Shown piece after piece: positions 14,667-22,215 of a DNA stretch of 47,684 nucleotides. The position numbers and the translations under genes are program-made. Every line of letters starts with the position of its first letter. Position 1 is the stretch's first letter. This stretch comes from Actinomycetes bacterium (GTDB taxonomy: Bacteria > Actinomycetota > Acidimicrobiia > Acidimicrobiales > Bog-793): contig JAJZZB010000008.1 of the NCBI GenBank assembly GCA_021797795.1, positions 1-47,684 of the forward strand, given 5' to 3'. The notes under the pieces were generated by a model. The model was not told the origin of the DNA. It saw only the letters and a program-made list of their open reading frames with translations, and made no database searches.

Positions 14667-16066
14667 TGGCTACGACGGAACTCGATCTCGGTCGCTACCA
14701 GCTCGGTTGGAGCGACGCCGAGGACTACGTGTTCAAGCCGCGAAAGGGGCTCGACGAGAGCATCGTCCGGGAGATGTCGGCGATCAAGCGCGAACCCGAG
14801 TGGATGCTCAAGTTCCGGCTGAGCGCCTTCCAGCGGTTCATGCGCAAGCCGATGGTGCCCTGGTTCGCGAGGAAGATGCCACAGCTCGACTTCCAGGACA
14901 TCTACTACTACATCAAGCCCATCGAGCAGCAGGTGAGCGCCTGGGAGCAGCTTCCCGAGTCGGTGAAGAACACCTACGACAAGCTCGGCATCCCCGAGGC
15001 CGAGCGCAAGTACCTCGCCGGCGTGACGGCCCAGTACGAGTCCGAGGTCGTCTACCACCGCAACCGGGAGGACCTCGAGCGCCAGGGCGTGCTCTTCACC
15101 GACATGGACACGGCGGTGCGCGAGCACCCCGAGATCGTCCGCAGGTGGTTCGGCAAGATCATCCCGCCGAACGACAACAAGTTCGCCGCCCTCAACTCGG
15201 CGGTGTGGTCGGGCGGCTCGTTCATCTACGTCCCGCCCGGCGTCAAGGTGGACATGCCGCTGCAGGCCTACTTCCGGATCAACGCCGAGAACATGGGCCA
15301 GTTCGAGCGGACGCTCATCATCGCCGACGAGGGGGCGCAGGTCCATTACGTCGAGGGGTGCTCGGCGCCGGTGTACTCGACCGACTCCCTCCACTCCGCC
15401 GTCGTGGAGCTCGTCGCCCTCCAGGGGAGCCGGATCACCTACACGACGATCCAGAACTGGTCCTCCAACGTGTACAACCTCGTCACCAAGCGGGCGAGGG
15501 CGGACGCCGAGGCGCACGTCGAGTGGATCGACGGCAACATCGGCTCTCGGCTCACGATGAAGTACCCGTCGGTCTACCTGATGGGACCGAAGGCCTCGGG
15601 CGAGGTGCTCTCGGTGGCCTACGCCGGTCCCGGCCAGCAGCAGGACACCGGCGCCAAGATGATCCACTGCGCGCCCGAGACGACGTCGACGATCGTCTCG
15701 AAGTCGATCTCGAAAGACGGCGGGAACGCCACCTACCGGGGCAAGGTCCACGTCGACCAGGGTGCCCACAAGTCGAAGGCCTTCGTCCGCTGCGACGCCC
15801 TCATCCTCGACGAGCAGTCGGTCTCCGAGACCAAGCCCTACATCGAGGTGCAGGAGCGGGATGCAGAGATCGGCCACGAGGCGACCGTCTCCAAGATCGG
15901 CGACGACCAGCTCTTCTACCTCATGAGCCGGGGCCTGTCGGAGAACCAGGCGATGGGCATGATCGTGAACGGCTTCATCGAGCCGATCACGAGGACGCTC
16001 CCGATGGAGTACGCCGTCGAGTGGAGCCGCCTCATCGAGCTGCAGATGGACGGGTCGGTCGGCTGA
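14666..16066 (+). CDS. sufB: Fe-S cluster scaffold subunit SufB
   Basis: The 466-residue protein is a complete SufB, the scaffold subunit of the SufBC2D complex that builds Fe-S clusters. It has the family N-terminus (VREMSAIKREPEWML), the central beta-helix with HYVEGCSAPVYS and YTTIQNWSSNVYN, the GAKMIHCAPETTS segment and the C-terminal core SKAFVRCDALILDEQS, whose Cys corresponds to the essential cluster/sulfur-accepting residue. Partners SufD and SufC are encoded 3.7 kb downstream rather than next door. Translation probably depends on the leader ORF whose stop overlaps the ATG. Confidence 0.95.
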   Translation: MATTELDLGRYQLGWSDAEDYVFKPRKGLDESIVREMSAIKREPEWMLKFRLSAFQRFMRKPMVPWFARKMPQLDFQDIYYYIKPIEQQVSAWEQLPESVKNTYDKLGIPEAERKYLAGVTAQYESEVVYHRNREDLERQGVLFTDMDTAVREHPEIVRRWFGKIIPPNDNKFAALNSAVWSGGSFIYVPPGVKVDMPLQAYFRINAENMGQFERTLIIADEGAQVHYVEGCSAPVYSTDSLHSAVVELVALQGSRITYTTIQNWSSNVYNLVTKRARADAEAHVEWIDGNIGSRLTMKYPSVYLMGPKASGEVLSVAYAGPGQQQDTGAKMIHCAPETTSTIVSKSISKDGGNATYRGKVHVDQGAHKSKAFVRCDALILDEQSVSETKPYIEVQERDAEIGHEATVSKIGDDQLFYLMSRGLSENQAMGMIVNGFIEPITRTLPMEYAVEWSRLIELQMDGSVG

Positions 16067-16073
16067 GGTCACC

Positions 16074-16433
16074 ATGGCCATGCGCGAGGAGTGCAAGCAC
16101 TTCCAGAGCCGGACCTACCCTTCTGGCGAGGTGGCGCGTTTCTGTGTCCTCGATCTTGCCCCGGAGGCGCCCTGGCGGTGCCCCGACGACTGCCCCCGCT
16201 ACGAGCGCCGGCTGGCGGATGCCGGCTGGGACCACGGCCCGCTCGTCGAGCCGCCGGTCGAGGTCGAGCCCGACGAGCCGGACGAGGACGTCGCCGGGAT
16301 ACTCGACGCGGCCGAGGACATCGTGAACGACGCCGCACCGCAGGCGCTCGACGAGGCTCGCGAGCGCGAGCACGAGGCCGAGCGGCGCGAGCGCAGCGAA
16401 GGTCGCTTCCGCTGGTTCCGCCGCCGGGGCTGA
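16074..16433 (+). CDS. Small four-cysteine protein downstream of sufB
   Basis: The 119-residue protein has an N-terminal half with four cysteines and one His (C7, H9, C24, C36, C40) in CKHF, RFCVLD and WRCPDDCPRY. This is a likely metal or Fe-S binding module. The second half is acidic, then a highly charged Glu/Arg helix ending in RWFRRRG. It begins 8 bases after sufB with a GAGGT ribosome site, so it is co-expressed and may help Suf assembly or be a client. I do not recognise a named family. Confidence 0.65.
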   Translation: MAMREECKHFQSRTYPSGEVARFCVLDLAPEAPWRCPDDCPRYERRLADAGWDHGPLVEPPVEVEPDEPDEDVAGILDAAEDIVNDAAPQALDEAREREHEAERRERSEGRFRWFRRRG

Positions 16434-16470
16434 GTACCCCGGTCCGCCGGCGCCGGCCGGAGCCGCCCGA

Positions 16471-16509
16471 CGTCCCGGCCGGGAGCCAGACGACCGCCCG
16501 ACCGGGACG
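16471..16509. terminator. 13-bp hairpin between convergent genes
   Basis: CGTCCCGGCCGGG (16471-16483) and CCCGACCGGGACG (16497-16509) pair with one C-A mismatch around a 13-base loop. It sits in the 88-base gap between the Cys-rich protein gene and the convergent dehydrogenase gene. The only T-run after it is TTT at 16514-16516. Confidence 0.6.
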
Positions 16510-16521
16510 CCCCTTTGGTCG

Positions 16522-17730
16522 CTAGGCCGCCTGCTGCGGCCTGAGGAGGATCTTGAGGTAGCCGTCGGCGCGCTGGTCGAACTTCTCGTAGGCCTCGGGC
16601 GCGCCCTCGAGGGGCAGGTGGTGGCTGACGAAGAAGCTCGGCTTGCACCGGCCGGCGACGATGAGGTCGCGCAGCTGCTGGTTGTACGCCTTGACGGGGG
16701 CCTGGCCCATCTCGACCCCGATGCCCTTCTTCCAGCAGGCCCCGAGGTCGAAGCCGAAGCGCCCCCGCTTCGCCTCCTCGCTGACGCCGCCCGGGTCCTC
16801 TGGGAAGTAGACGCCGATGAGGCTGATGTGCCCGGTCGGGTTGACGAGCTCGACGAGGTGGTCGAGGACCTGGGAGGGATGCTGCTCCTCGCCGACGTGC
16901 TCGTCGTTCCATGCCTCGTAGCCGACGGCGTCGATGCCGCTCATCACGCCCGGCATCTTGTCGCCCGACCCCGGCCGGAGGTTCCACACCTGCTGGGAGA
17001 AGGGCCGCCGGTGCTCGATGATCTGCTCGACCGGGTCGCCGTCGCCGAGGTCGATCGGGACGGTGCCCTCGATCTCGCGCGCCTTGTCGAGCCGACTTCT
17101 CACGGCGTCGACGACGTAGATCTCCGAGGCGCCCTTCAGCCGGGCCGACAGCGCCGCCATGAGGCCGACCGGTCCGGCCCCGAAGATCGCCACCGGCTCG
17201 CCGGCCTCGACGTGCGCCTGCTCGGTGGCGTGCCAGCCCGTCGGGAAGACGTCGGCGAGGAGCAGGAAGTCGTCCTCGAGGTCGTCGCCGGGCGTGCCGG
17301 GGAGCTTCAGGCAGTTGAAGTCGGCGTACGGGACGCGCAGGAACTCGGCTTGACCGCCGCGGTGCGGCCCGAGGCCGGAGTAGCCGAAGCCGCCGCCGTG
17401 CGAGGTCGGGTTGGTGACGAGGCAGGCGTTGGTGTAGCCCCGGACGCAGTTGAAGCAGAACCCGCAGGAGACGTTGAAGGGAAGGACGACCCGGTCGCCG
17501 GCCTCGACGGTGCGCACGCCCGAGCCCACCTCCTCGATCACGCCGAGGTTCTCGTGCCCGAAGACCTCGCCGGGCTGGACCGGGGTCCGCCCCTCGTACA
17601 TGTGCAGGTCGCTCCCGCAGATCCCGGCGGTCGTCAGGCGCAAGATGGCGTCGGTCGGCTCGGTCATGGAGACGTCCTCGACCTCCTCGACGGCAACCTT
17701 GTGCGGTTCTTTCCAGATGACTGCTCGCAT
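16522..17730 (-). CDS. Zinc-dependent dehydrogenase, glutathione-independent formaldehyde dehydrogenase type
   Basis: The 402-residue medium-chain dehydrogenase has the catalytic zinc ligands in GICGSDLHMYEG and GHENLGV, the structural-zinc motif CGFCFNCVRGYTNAC, and the NAD site FGAGPVGLMAA. The insertion around QQVWNLRPGSGDKMPGVMSGIDAVGYEAW and the GVYFPEDPG segment are typical of glutathione-independent formaldehyde dehydrogenases (FdhA/PFDH type), which oxidise formaldehyde or other aldehydes with tightly bound NAD. It lies 85 bases downstream of the crotonase gene on the same strand. Substrate remains uncertain because the family also includes broad alcohol dehydrogenases. Confidence 0.82.
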   Translation of the reverse strand: MRAVIWKEPHKVAVEEVEDVSMTEPTDAILRLTTAGICGSDLHMYEGRTPVQPGEVFGHENLGVIEEVGSGVRTVEAGDRVVLPFNVSCGFCFNCVRGYTNACLVTNPTSHGGGFGYSGLGPHRGGQAEFLRVPYADFNCLKLPGTPGDDLEDDFLLLADVFPTGWHATEQAHVEAGEPVAIFGAGPVGLMAALSARLKGASEIYVVDAVRSRLDKAREIEGTVPIDLGDGDPVEQIIEHRRPFSQQVWNLRPGSGDKMPGVMSGIDAVGYEAWNDEHVGEEQHPSQVLDHLVELVNPTGHISLIGVYFPEDPGGVSEEAKRGRFGFDLGACWKKGIGVEMGQAPVKAYNQQLRDLIVAGRCKPSFFVSHHLPLEGAPEAYEKFDQRADGYLKILLRPQQAA

Positions 17731-17815
17731 CTCAGCTCCTTTGCTCGTTCCTCGCGGGGTACCCCGGGGCGCGGTGGAGCAAAAAGGGCAGTGCCGGCGC
17801 CGTGACGCCGCGTGC

Positions 17816-18658
17816 TCAGCGACCCTCGAAGCGGGGCGCTCTCTTCTCGAAGAAGGCGGTGACGGCCTCGGTGAGGTCGTGGGAGCGCAGCTGCCCGGCG
17901 TTCCAGGCGGCCACGTAGCGCTGGCTGGCGTCGACCGCCGCCCGGTGGGCCTGCGACAGGACCGCCTTGGCGCCCTCGACGGCGAGGGGGGAGTTGCGGG
18001 CGATCTCGGACGCGAGCTCCCGGGCCCCGGCGAGGGCCGCCCCGGCGTCGGGGAAGACGTGGTTGACGAGCCCGATGCGCTCGGCGCGGTCGGCGTCGAT
18101 GTCGGCCCCGGTGTAGACGAGCTCGGCGACGTGACCCATCGTCATGACGAGCGGGAGCCGTGCCAGGCTGCCGATGTCGGCGACCATCGCCATCCTGGTC
18201 TCGCGCACGGAGAAGACGGCGTCGGCGGCGCAGACCCGTATGTCGCAGGCACTCGCGAGGTCGACGCCCCCTCCGATGCAGTATCCGTGGACGGCCGCCA
18301 CGACGGGCTTCGGGCAGTCGGCCGCCGCGCTGATGGCGGCCTGCAGGCGGAGAACCTCGCCGTGGGTGCGCCTGGCGAGCTCGGCAGGGGAGGGCTCGGG
18401 CTCGCCGGCCCCCCCGGCGCCGATGCCGGCGAGCGCATGCAGGTCGAGGCCGACGCTGAAGTGCGGCCCCTTGGCGGCCACGACGACTGCCCGCACGCCG
18501 CGGTCTGCGCCGAGAGCTGCCATGGCGGCCGGGAACTCCTCGAAGAACTGCATCCCCATGGCGTTGCGCTTCTCGGGGCGGTCGAGCAGGACGGTGGCCA
18601 CGTGGCCGTCCCGCTCGACCGAGATCACCGGGGCGGACGAAGGTGCAGTATCGCTCAT
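17816..18658 (-). CDS. Crotonase family protein, dienoyl-CoA isomerase-like
   Basis: The 280-residue protein shows the crotonase fold: RPEKRNAMG, the oxyanion-hole segment HFSVGLDLHAL, and HGYCIGGGVDLASACDIRVCA. The segment FSVRETRMAMVADIGSLARLP keeps a Glu and an Asp eight residues apart, as in Delta3,5-Delta2,4-dienoyl-CoA isomerase (ECH1). FSVGLDL also fits that subgroup. It should therefore isomerise dienoyl-CoA in oxidation of unsaturated fatty acids, though a plain enoyl-CoA hydratase cannot be excluded. The ATG at 18658 is preceded by a -10-like TACGGT at 9 bases and overlaps promoters with the divergent methyltransferase gene. Confidence 0.8.
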   Translation of the reverse strand: MSDTAPSSAPVISVERDGHVATVLLDRPEKRNAMGMQFFEEFPAAMAALGADRGVRAVVVAAKGPHFSVGLDLHALAGIGAGGAGEPEPSPAELARRTHGEVLRLQAAISAAADCPKPVVAAVHGYCIGGGVDLASACDIRVCAADAVFSVRETRMAMVADIGSLARLPLVMTMGHVAELVYTGADIDADRAERIGLVNHVFPDAGAALAGARELASEIARNSPLAVEGAKAVLSQAHRAAVDASQRYVAAWNAGQLRSHDLTEAVTAFFEKRAPRFEGR

Positions 18659-18667
18659 CGTGGCGCC

Positions 18668-18677
18668 ACCGTACCGT
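18668..18677. promoter_or_regulatory. Overlapping divergent -10 elements
   Basis: On the plus strand TACCGT (18672-18677) stands 7 bases before the methyltransferase ATG (18685). On the minus strand TACGGT (18673-18668) stands 9 bases before the crotonase ATG (18658). The two hexamers share two base pairs, so the promoters should exclude each other. Confidence 0.5.
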
Positions 18678-18684
18678 GGTGCTC

Positions 18685-19323
18685 ATGAGCGCGCCCGGAG
18701 AGGACGACGAGACGATGACCACGAGGCGGCCGCTCGGCCCGGGCATGCCCGACGGCTTCGACGGACGGCGCTACCAGGATCGCTTCGATGCCCTCGAGAA
18801 GGAGGGCATGCGCGTCCACGGTGAGGCCGACCTCGTGTCGTCCTTCGCGCCCGAGTCGGTGCTCGATGCCGGTTGCGGGACCGGGCGGGTGGCCCTCGAA
18901 CTGGCACGCCGGGGAGTGCTGGTCGTCGGCGTCGACCGCGACCCCTCGATGCTGGCCGTGGCCGACGAGCGGGCCGAAGCGCTGCGCGACGAGCTGCCCG
19001 GTGTCCGCGTGAGCTTCGTCCGGGCGAACCTCGTCGGGCTGGACCTCGCCATGACCTTCGACGTCGTCGTCATGGCCGGCAACGTCCCGCTGTTCACCGA
19101 CCTCGGCACCGAAGCCCTCCTCGTCTCGAGCGTCGCCGCCCACGTGCGGCCCGGGGGTGTGCTCGTCGCCGGCTTCCAGCTCGGCCGCTCCTACTCGCTC
19201 GCCGCCTACGACCTCGCCTGCCGGACCGCCGGGCTCGTCCTCGCCGACCGGTACGGGACCTGGGATCGGGATCCGTTCGCCGAAGGTGGGGAGTACGCCG
19301 TCTCGGTCCATCGGCGGGGATGA
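18685..19323 (+). CDS. Class I SAM-dependent methyltransferase, substrate unknown
   Basis: The 212-residue protein has a typical methyltransferase core: VLDAGCGTGRVALELARRG (motif I, about 53-71), VGVDRDPSML (acidic end of strand 2), FDVVVMAGNVPLF (motif II) and HVRPGGVLVAGF (motif III). It resembles small-molecule methyltransferases, but no specific substrate feature is seen. ATG at 18685 is supported by the leaderless -10 spacing of 7 bases. Its stop overlaps the next ATG (ATGA, 19320-19323), so it is translationally coupled with the small Cys/His protein and the two may act together. Confidence 0.72.
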   Translation: MSAPGEDDETMTTRRPLGPGMPDGFDGRRYQDRFDALEKEGMRVHGEADLVSSFAPESVLDAGCGTGRVALELARRGVLVVGVDRDPSMLAVADERAEALRDELPGVRVSFVRANLVGLDLAMTFDVVVMAGNVPLFTDLGTEALLVSSVAAHVRPGGVLVAGFQLGRSYSLAAYDLACRTAGLVLADRYGTWDRDPFAEGGEYAVSVHRRG

Positions 19324-19637
19324 GCACACCGGGAGTCGGAGCCAGGGTGTGCGAGCTGTGCGAGGCCGCCCGGATCACCCCCTGGCACCACGAGGACGAT
19401 CTCTGCTGGGTCGCCGAGTGCGAGGTCTGCGACGTGCCGATGGTCGTCTGGAAGCGGCACGGGGTCGATCCCCCGCCCGCCGAGCTCGACCACATGCTCG
19501 CCGAGCTCGAGAAGGTGGCGCATCGGCGATTCGGGGGTGGCGCCTTCTCGATCGATCGGGTGATGCGCCAGATCCCCGACCACTTCCATGCCCATGCCCG
19601 CGACGAGGGATGGTGGTGGCGCAGGCTGGCGCGCTGA
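19320..19637 (+). CDS. Small Cys/His protein with HIT-like C-terminal motif
   Basis: The 105-residue protein has two CxxC pairs in its first 40 residues (C11/C14 in CELC; C34/C37 in CEVC, plus C29), suited to one zinc ion. The C-terminal part contains HFHAH at 88-92, recalling the H-x-H-x-H core of histidine-triad hydrolases, but without the usual hydrophobic residues that follow. The middle (LDHMLAELEKVAHRRFG) is helical. It could be a minimal HIT-like nucleotide-binding protein or a metal protein. I do not recognise a named family. It is translationally coupled to the methyltransferase gene. Confidence 0.6.
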   Translation: MSTPGVGARVCELCEAARITPWHHEDDLCWVAECEVCDVPMVVWKRHGVDPPPAELDHMLAELEKVAHRRFGGGAFSIDRVMRQIPDHFHAHARDEGWWWRRLAR

Positions 19638-19669
19638 GGGAGGAGGGCAGCGGCGCGCCGGCCGGTAGG

Positions 19670-19750
19670 ATGCTGGCGACGAGCGGCCGCCGGTTCGCCG
19701 GCCCGGTCGCGCACCGACTGCAGACTCACGAAGGAGCCTTCACGCCCTGA
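19670..19750 (+). CDS. Possible 26-residue upstream ORF overlapping the sufD start
   Basis: ATG at 19670 opens 26 codons ending in TGA at 19748-19750, which overlaps the CTG proposed as the sufD start (CTGA). The frame would deliver ribosomes to that CTG. It has no good Shine-Dalgarno; a TAGGAT at 19666-19671 overlaps its ATG and, if it is a -10, transcription would begin downstream and the ORF would not exist. Low confidence. Confidence 0.2.
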   Translation: MLATSGRRFAGPVAHRLQTHEGAFTP

Positions 19751-21096
19751 GCACCGTCGAGAAGCGAGATGGAGCGTTCTCGGCGGACGCGTCGCGCGCC
19801 CGAAGGGGCCCGGAGTGGCTGGCCCGCCGGCGCGAGGAGGCGTTCTCCCGCTACGCCTCGGCGAGCCTCCCGACGGGGGAGGAGGAGCTCTGGCGCTACA
19901 GCCGGATCGGCGACCTCCATCTCGAACGCTTCAGCCCGACAGGCGGAGGCTCGGCCGGCCACCCCGGCCTGCCCGCGATGCCGGCAGCCGCCCTGGCGCT
20001 CGTCGACCGCGTGGGCGAGCGCTCCGGCTTCGTCCTCGACGTCGGCGGCCGCATCGCCGAGGCGGACCTCGGCGAGGAGGCCGAAGTGGCAGGCGTGAAG
20101 CTCGCCCGCGCCTCCGGCCTCGGCATCGCCGAGGGGCTCGCCGGATCGGTCCGGGCGGCCTTCGGCGAGGACGAGAGCGGGGACGCCCTCGACGACCTGG
20201 CGGAGGCCTTCTCCGACGAGCCGGTCGTCGTGAGCATCCCGGCCGGTGTGGAGCTCGCGCACCCGATCGTCGTCGTGCACCTGCTCGCCCTCGACCACGA
20301 CGACCCGGTGAGCGGACCTGCCTTCTTCCCCCGCCTCGTGCTCGAGCTCGGCGAGGCGTCCCGGGCGACGGTCATCGAGCTCGCCGTCTCGGGTCCCGGG
20401 GCCGTGCTCGTCGCGCCGGCGACCGAGCTGTCCGTCGGCGACGGCGCACGGCTCTCCTACAGCTCGATCCAGCAGCTCGGCCGAAGGACCTGGCAGCTCG
20501 GTCACAGTTGGGCACGGGCGGGCCGCGACGCCGAGCTCGTCTCGTTCACCGCCTCGCTCGGTGGCGAGTACGCACGCTCGAGGACCGACTCGATCCTCGA
20601 CGGCCCCGGCGGCGCCGCCCAGCTGCTCGCCGCCTTCCTCGGCGACGCCAGCCAGACCCACGACTTTCGGACCCTGCAGGAGCACGCCGCCCCGCGGACG
20701 ACGAGCGACCTGTTGTTCAAAGGTGCCGTCGGAGGGTCGGCCCGCTCGGTCTACAGCGGCCTCATCCGGATGCGGCGCGGCTCGCGGGGTGCCAACGCCT
20801 TCCAGACGAACCGCAACCTCGTCCTCTCCGAGGGCGCCCACGCCGACAGCGTGCCCAACCTCGACATCCAGGAGAACGACGTCCGCTGCAGCCACGCCTC
20901 GGCGGTGGGGCCGATCGACGCCGAGCAGCGCTTCTACCTCGAGTCCCGGGGAGTGCCAACGGCGGTCGCCGAGCGGCTCATCCTCGTCGGCTTTTTCACC
21001 GAGCTGCTCGGGCGGGCCGAGCCGGCGGTGCGCGACCACGTGGTCGCCCAGCTGCGCGGCCGGCTCCACGGGCTGACCGAGGCGGGGGCGCCGTGA
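19747..21096 (+). CDS. sufD: Fe-S cluster assembly protein SufD, probable CTG start
   Basis: SufD is the second core subunit of SufBC2D. The 449-residue product shows the conserved N-terminal EEELWRYSRIGDL, the beta-helix, and the C-terminal TDSILDGPGG, TTSDLLFKGAVGG and ENDVRCSHASAVGPID segments. The nearest ATG/GTG/TTG in frame is the ATG at 19978, which would delete 77 conserved residues including the WRYSRI motif. The frame reads CTG-AGC-ACC at 19747 (so M-S-T), with AAGGAG (19731-19736) ten bases upstream. A CTG start is therefore the best choice. GTGA links it to the Rieske gene. Confidence 0.9.
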   Translation: MSTVEKRDGAFSADASRARRGPEWLARRREEAFSRYASASLPTGEEELWRYSRIGDLHLERFSPTGGGSAGHPGLPAMPAAALALVDRVGERSGFVLDVGGRIAEADLGEEAEVAGVKLARASGLGIAEGLAGSVRAAFGEDESGDALDDLAEAFSDEPVVVSIPAGVELAHPIVVVHLLALDHDDPVSGPAFFPRLVLELGEASRATVIELAVSGPGAVLVAPATELSVGDGARLSYSSIQQLGRRTWQLGHSWARAGRDAELVSFTASLGGEYARSRTDSILDGPGGAAQLLAAFLGDASQTHDFRTLQEHAAPRTTSDLLFKGAVGGSARSVYSGLIRMRRGSRGANAFQTNRNLVLSEGAHADSVPNLDIQENDVRCSHASAVGPIDAEQRFYLESRGVPTAVAERLILVGFFTELLGRAEPAVRDHVVAQLRGRLHGLTEAGAP

Positions 21097-21407
21097 GCCG
21101 GGTGCGAGCCTGCCGGGCTGACGAGCTCGAGGTGGGCGCCGTGCGCCGGGTCGAGACCGGCGGGACGCCGGTCGCCCTTGTGCGCTGCGAGGACGGCTAC
21201 CACGCCGTCATCGACGTCTGCTCGCACGAGGACTACCCGCTCTCGGAGGGCGAGGTGATCGCCGACATGTGCGAGATCGAGTGCCTCCGACACGGGAGCA
21301 CCTTCTCGCTCCTCGACGGCGAGCCGCAGAGCCTCCCGGCCACCCAGCCCGTCCGGGTCTTCGCTGTCGTCGTCGAGGACGGCGACGTCTACGTGGAGCT
21401 GCCGTGA
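21093..21407 (+). CDS. Rieske [2Fe-2S] ferredoxin of the Suf locus
   Basis: The 104-residue protein carries a complete Rieske cluster site: C43-S-H45 and C64-L-R-H67 (C-x-H, 18 residues, C-x2-H), in a small beta protein like the ferredoxin subunits of dioxygenases. A Rieske protein between sufD and sufC is a known actinobacterial arrangement and is presumed to supply electrons or be linked to cluster assembly. GTG at 21093 overlaps the sufD stop (GTGA), and its own stop overlaps the sufC start in the same way, so the three are tightly coupled. Confidence 0.9.
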   Translation: MSRVRACRADELEVGAVRRVETGGTPVALVRCEDGYHAVIDVCSHEDYPLSEGEVIADMCEIECLRHGSTFSLLDGEPQSLPATQPVRVFAVVVEDGDVYVELP

Positions 21408-22210
21408 CAGCAATCAGCGTCCTTCGGATCGAAGGCCTTCGGGCGGCGGTCGGCGGCAAGGAGATCCTGCGCGGCATCGACCTCGAGGTCCGAAGCGGAG
21501 AGACCCACGCCGTCATGGGACCGAACGGCTCGGGCAAGTCGACCCTCGCCCATGTGCTGATGGGCCGTCCCGGCTACGAGGTCCTCGCCGGCTCGGTCAC
21601 GATCGACGGCGAGGAGCTGCTCGGCCGACCGGTCGACGAGCGCGCCCGGGCCGGGCTGTTCCTCGCCTTCCAGTACCCGATCGAGGTCCCGGGAGTCCCG
21701 CTCGCCGAAGCCCTGAGGGAGGCCCTCGCCGCCAGCGGCCGGCGGACGGTCGACCTCGAGGAGGAGATGGCGGGGGAGGCGGCGAGGGTCGGGCTCGTCG
21801 CCTCGCTGCTCGACCGGCCGCTCAACGTGGACCTCTCCGGCGGTGAGAAGAAGCGGAACGAGACTCTTCAGCTCGCGATCCTGCGGCCGCGCTTTGCCGT
21901 CCTCGACGAGCTCGACTCCGGCCTCGACGTGGACGCGCTCCGCCAGGTGGCAAGGAGGGTCGAGGCGGCGAGCAACGAGGCCGAGCCCGGCCTCGGGGTG
22001 ATCGCCATCACCCACTACACGCGCCTGCTGGAGGAGCTCGCCCCCGACGTCGTCCACGTCATGTCCGCCGGGCGCATCGTCCGGACCGGTGGCCCGGAGC
22101 TCGCCGCCGAGCTCGAGGCGAGCGGGTACGCCGTCTACCGGGAGGCCGGGCCCGACGAGCCGGAGGCGCTCCCCGCCGAAGGGGACCCGTTCGCCGACCC
22201 GCTCGCCTGA
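21404..22210 (+). CDS. sufC: Fe-S cluster assembly ATPase SufC
   Basis: The 268-residue ABC-type ATPase of SufBC2D shows Walker A GPNGSGKST (about 38-46), the Q-loop AFQYP, the signature LSGGEKKRNE (SufC-specific), Walker B FAVLDELDSGLD and the switch His in AITHY. ATP binding drives opening of the SufB-SufD interface. It starts with GTG inside a GTGA overlap with the Rieske gene. No sufS or sufU desulfurase gene follows; the next gene is on the other strand, so those must lie elsewhere. Confidence 0.95.
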   Translation: MTAISVLRIEGLRAAVGGKEILRGIDLEVRSGETHAVMGPNGSGKSTLAHVLMGRPGYEVLAGSVTIDGEELLGRPVDERARAGLFLAFQYPIEVPGVPLAEALREALAASGRRTVDLEEEMAGEAARVGLVASLLDRPLNVDLSGGEKKRNETLQLAILRPRFAVLDELDSGLDVDALRQVARRVEAASNEAEPGLGVIAITHYTRLLEELAPDVVHVMSAGRIVRTGGPELAAELEASGYAVYREAGPDEPEALPAEGDPFADPLA

Positions 22211-22215
22211 GGCGG

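Noticed and set aside
19978-21096. sufD starting at ATG 19978
   Set aside because: It would remove the conserved WRYSRI region and leave no gene for it; CTG at 19747 fits better.
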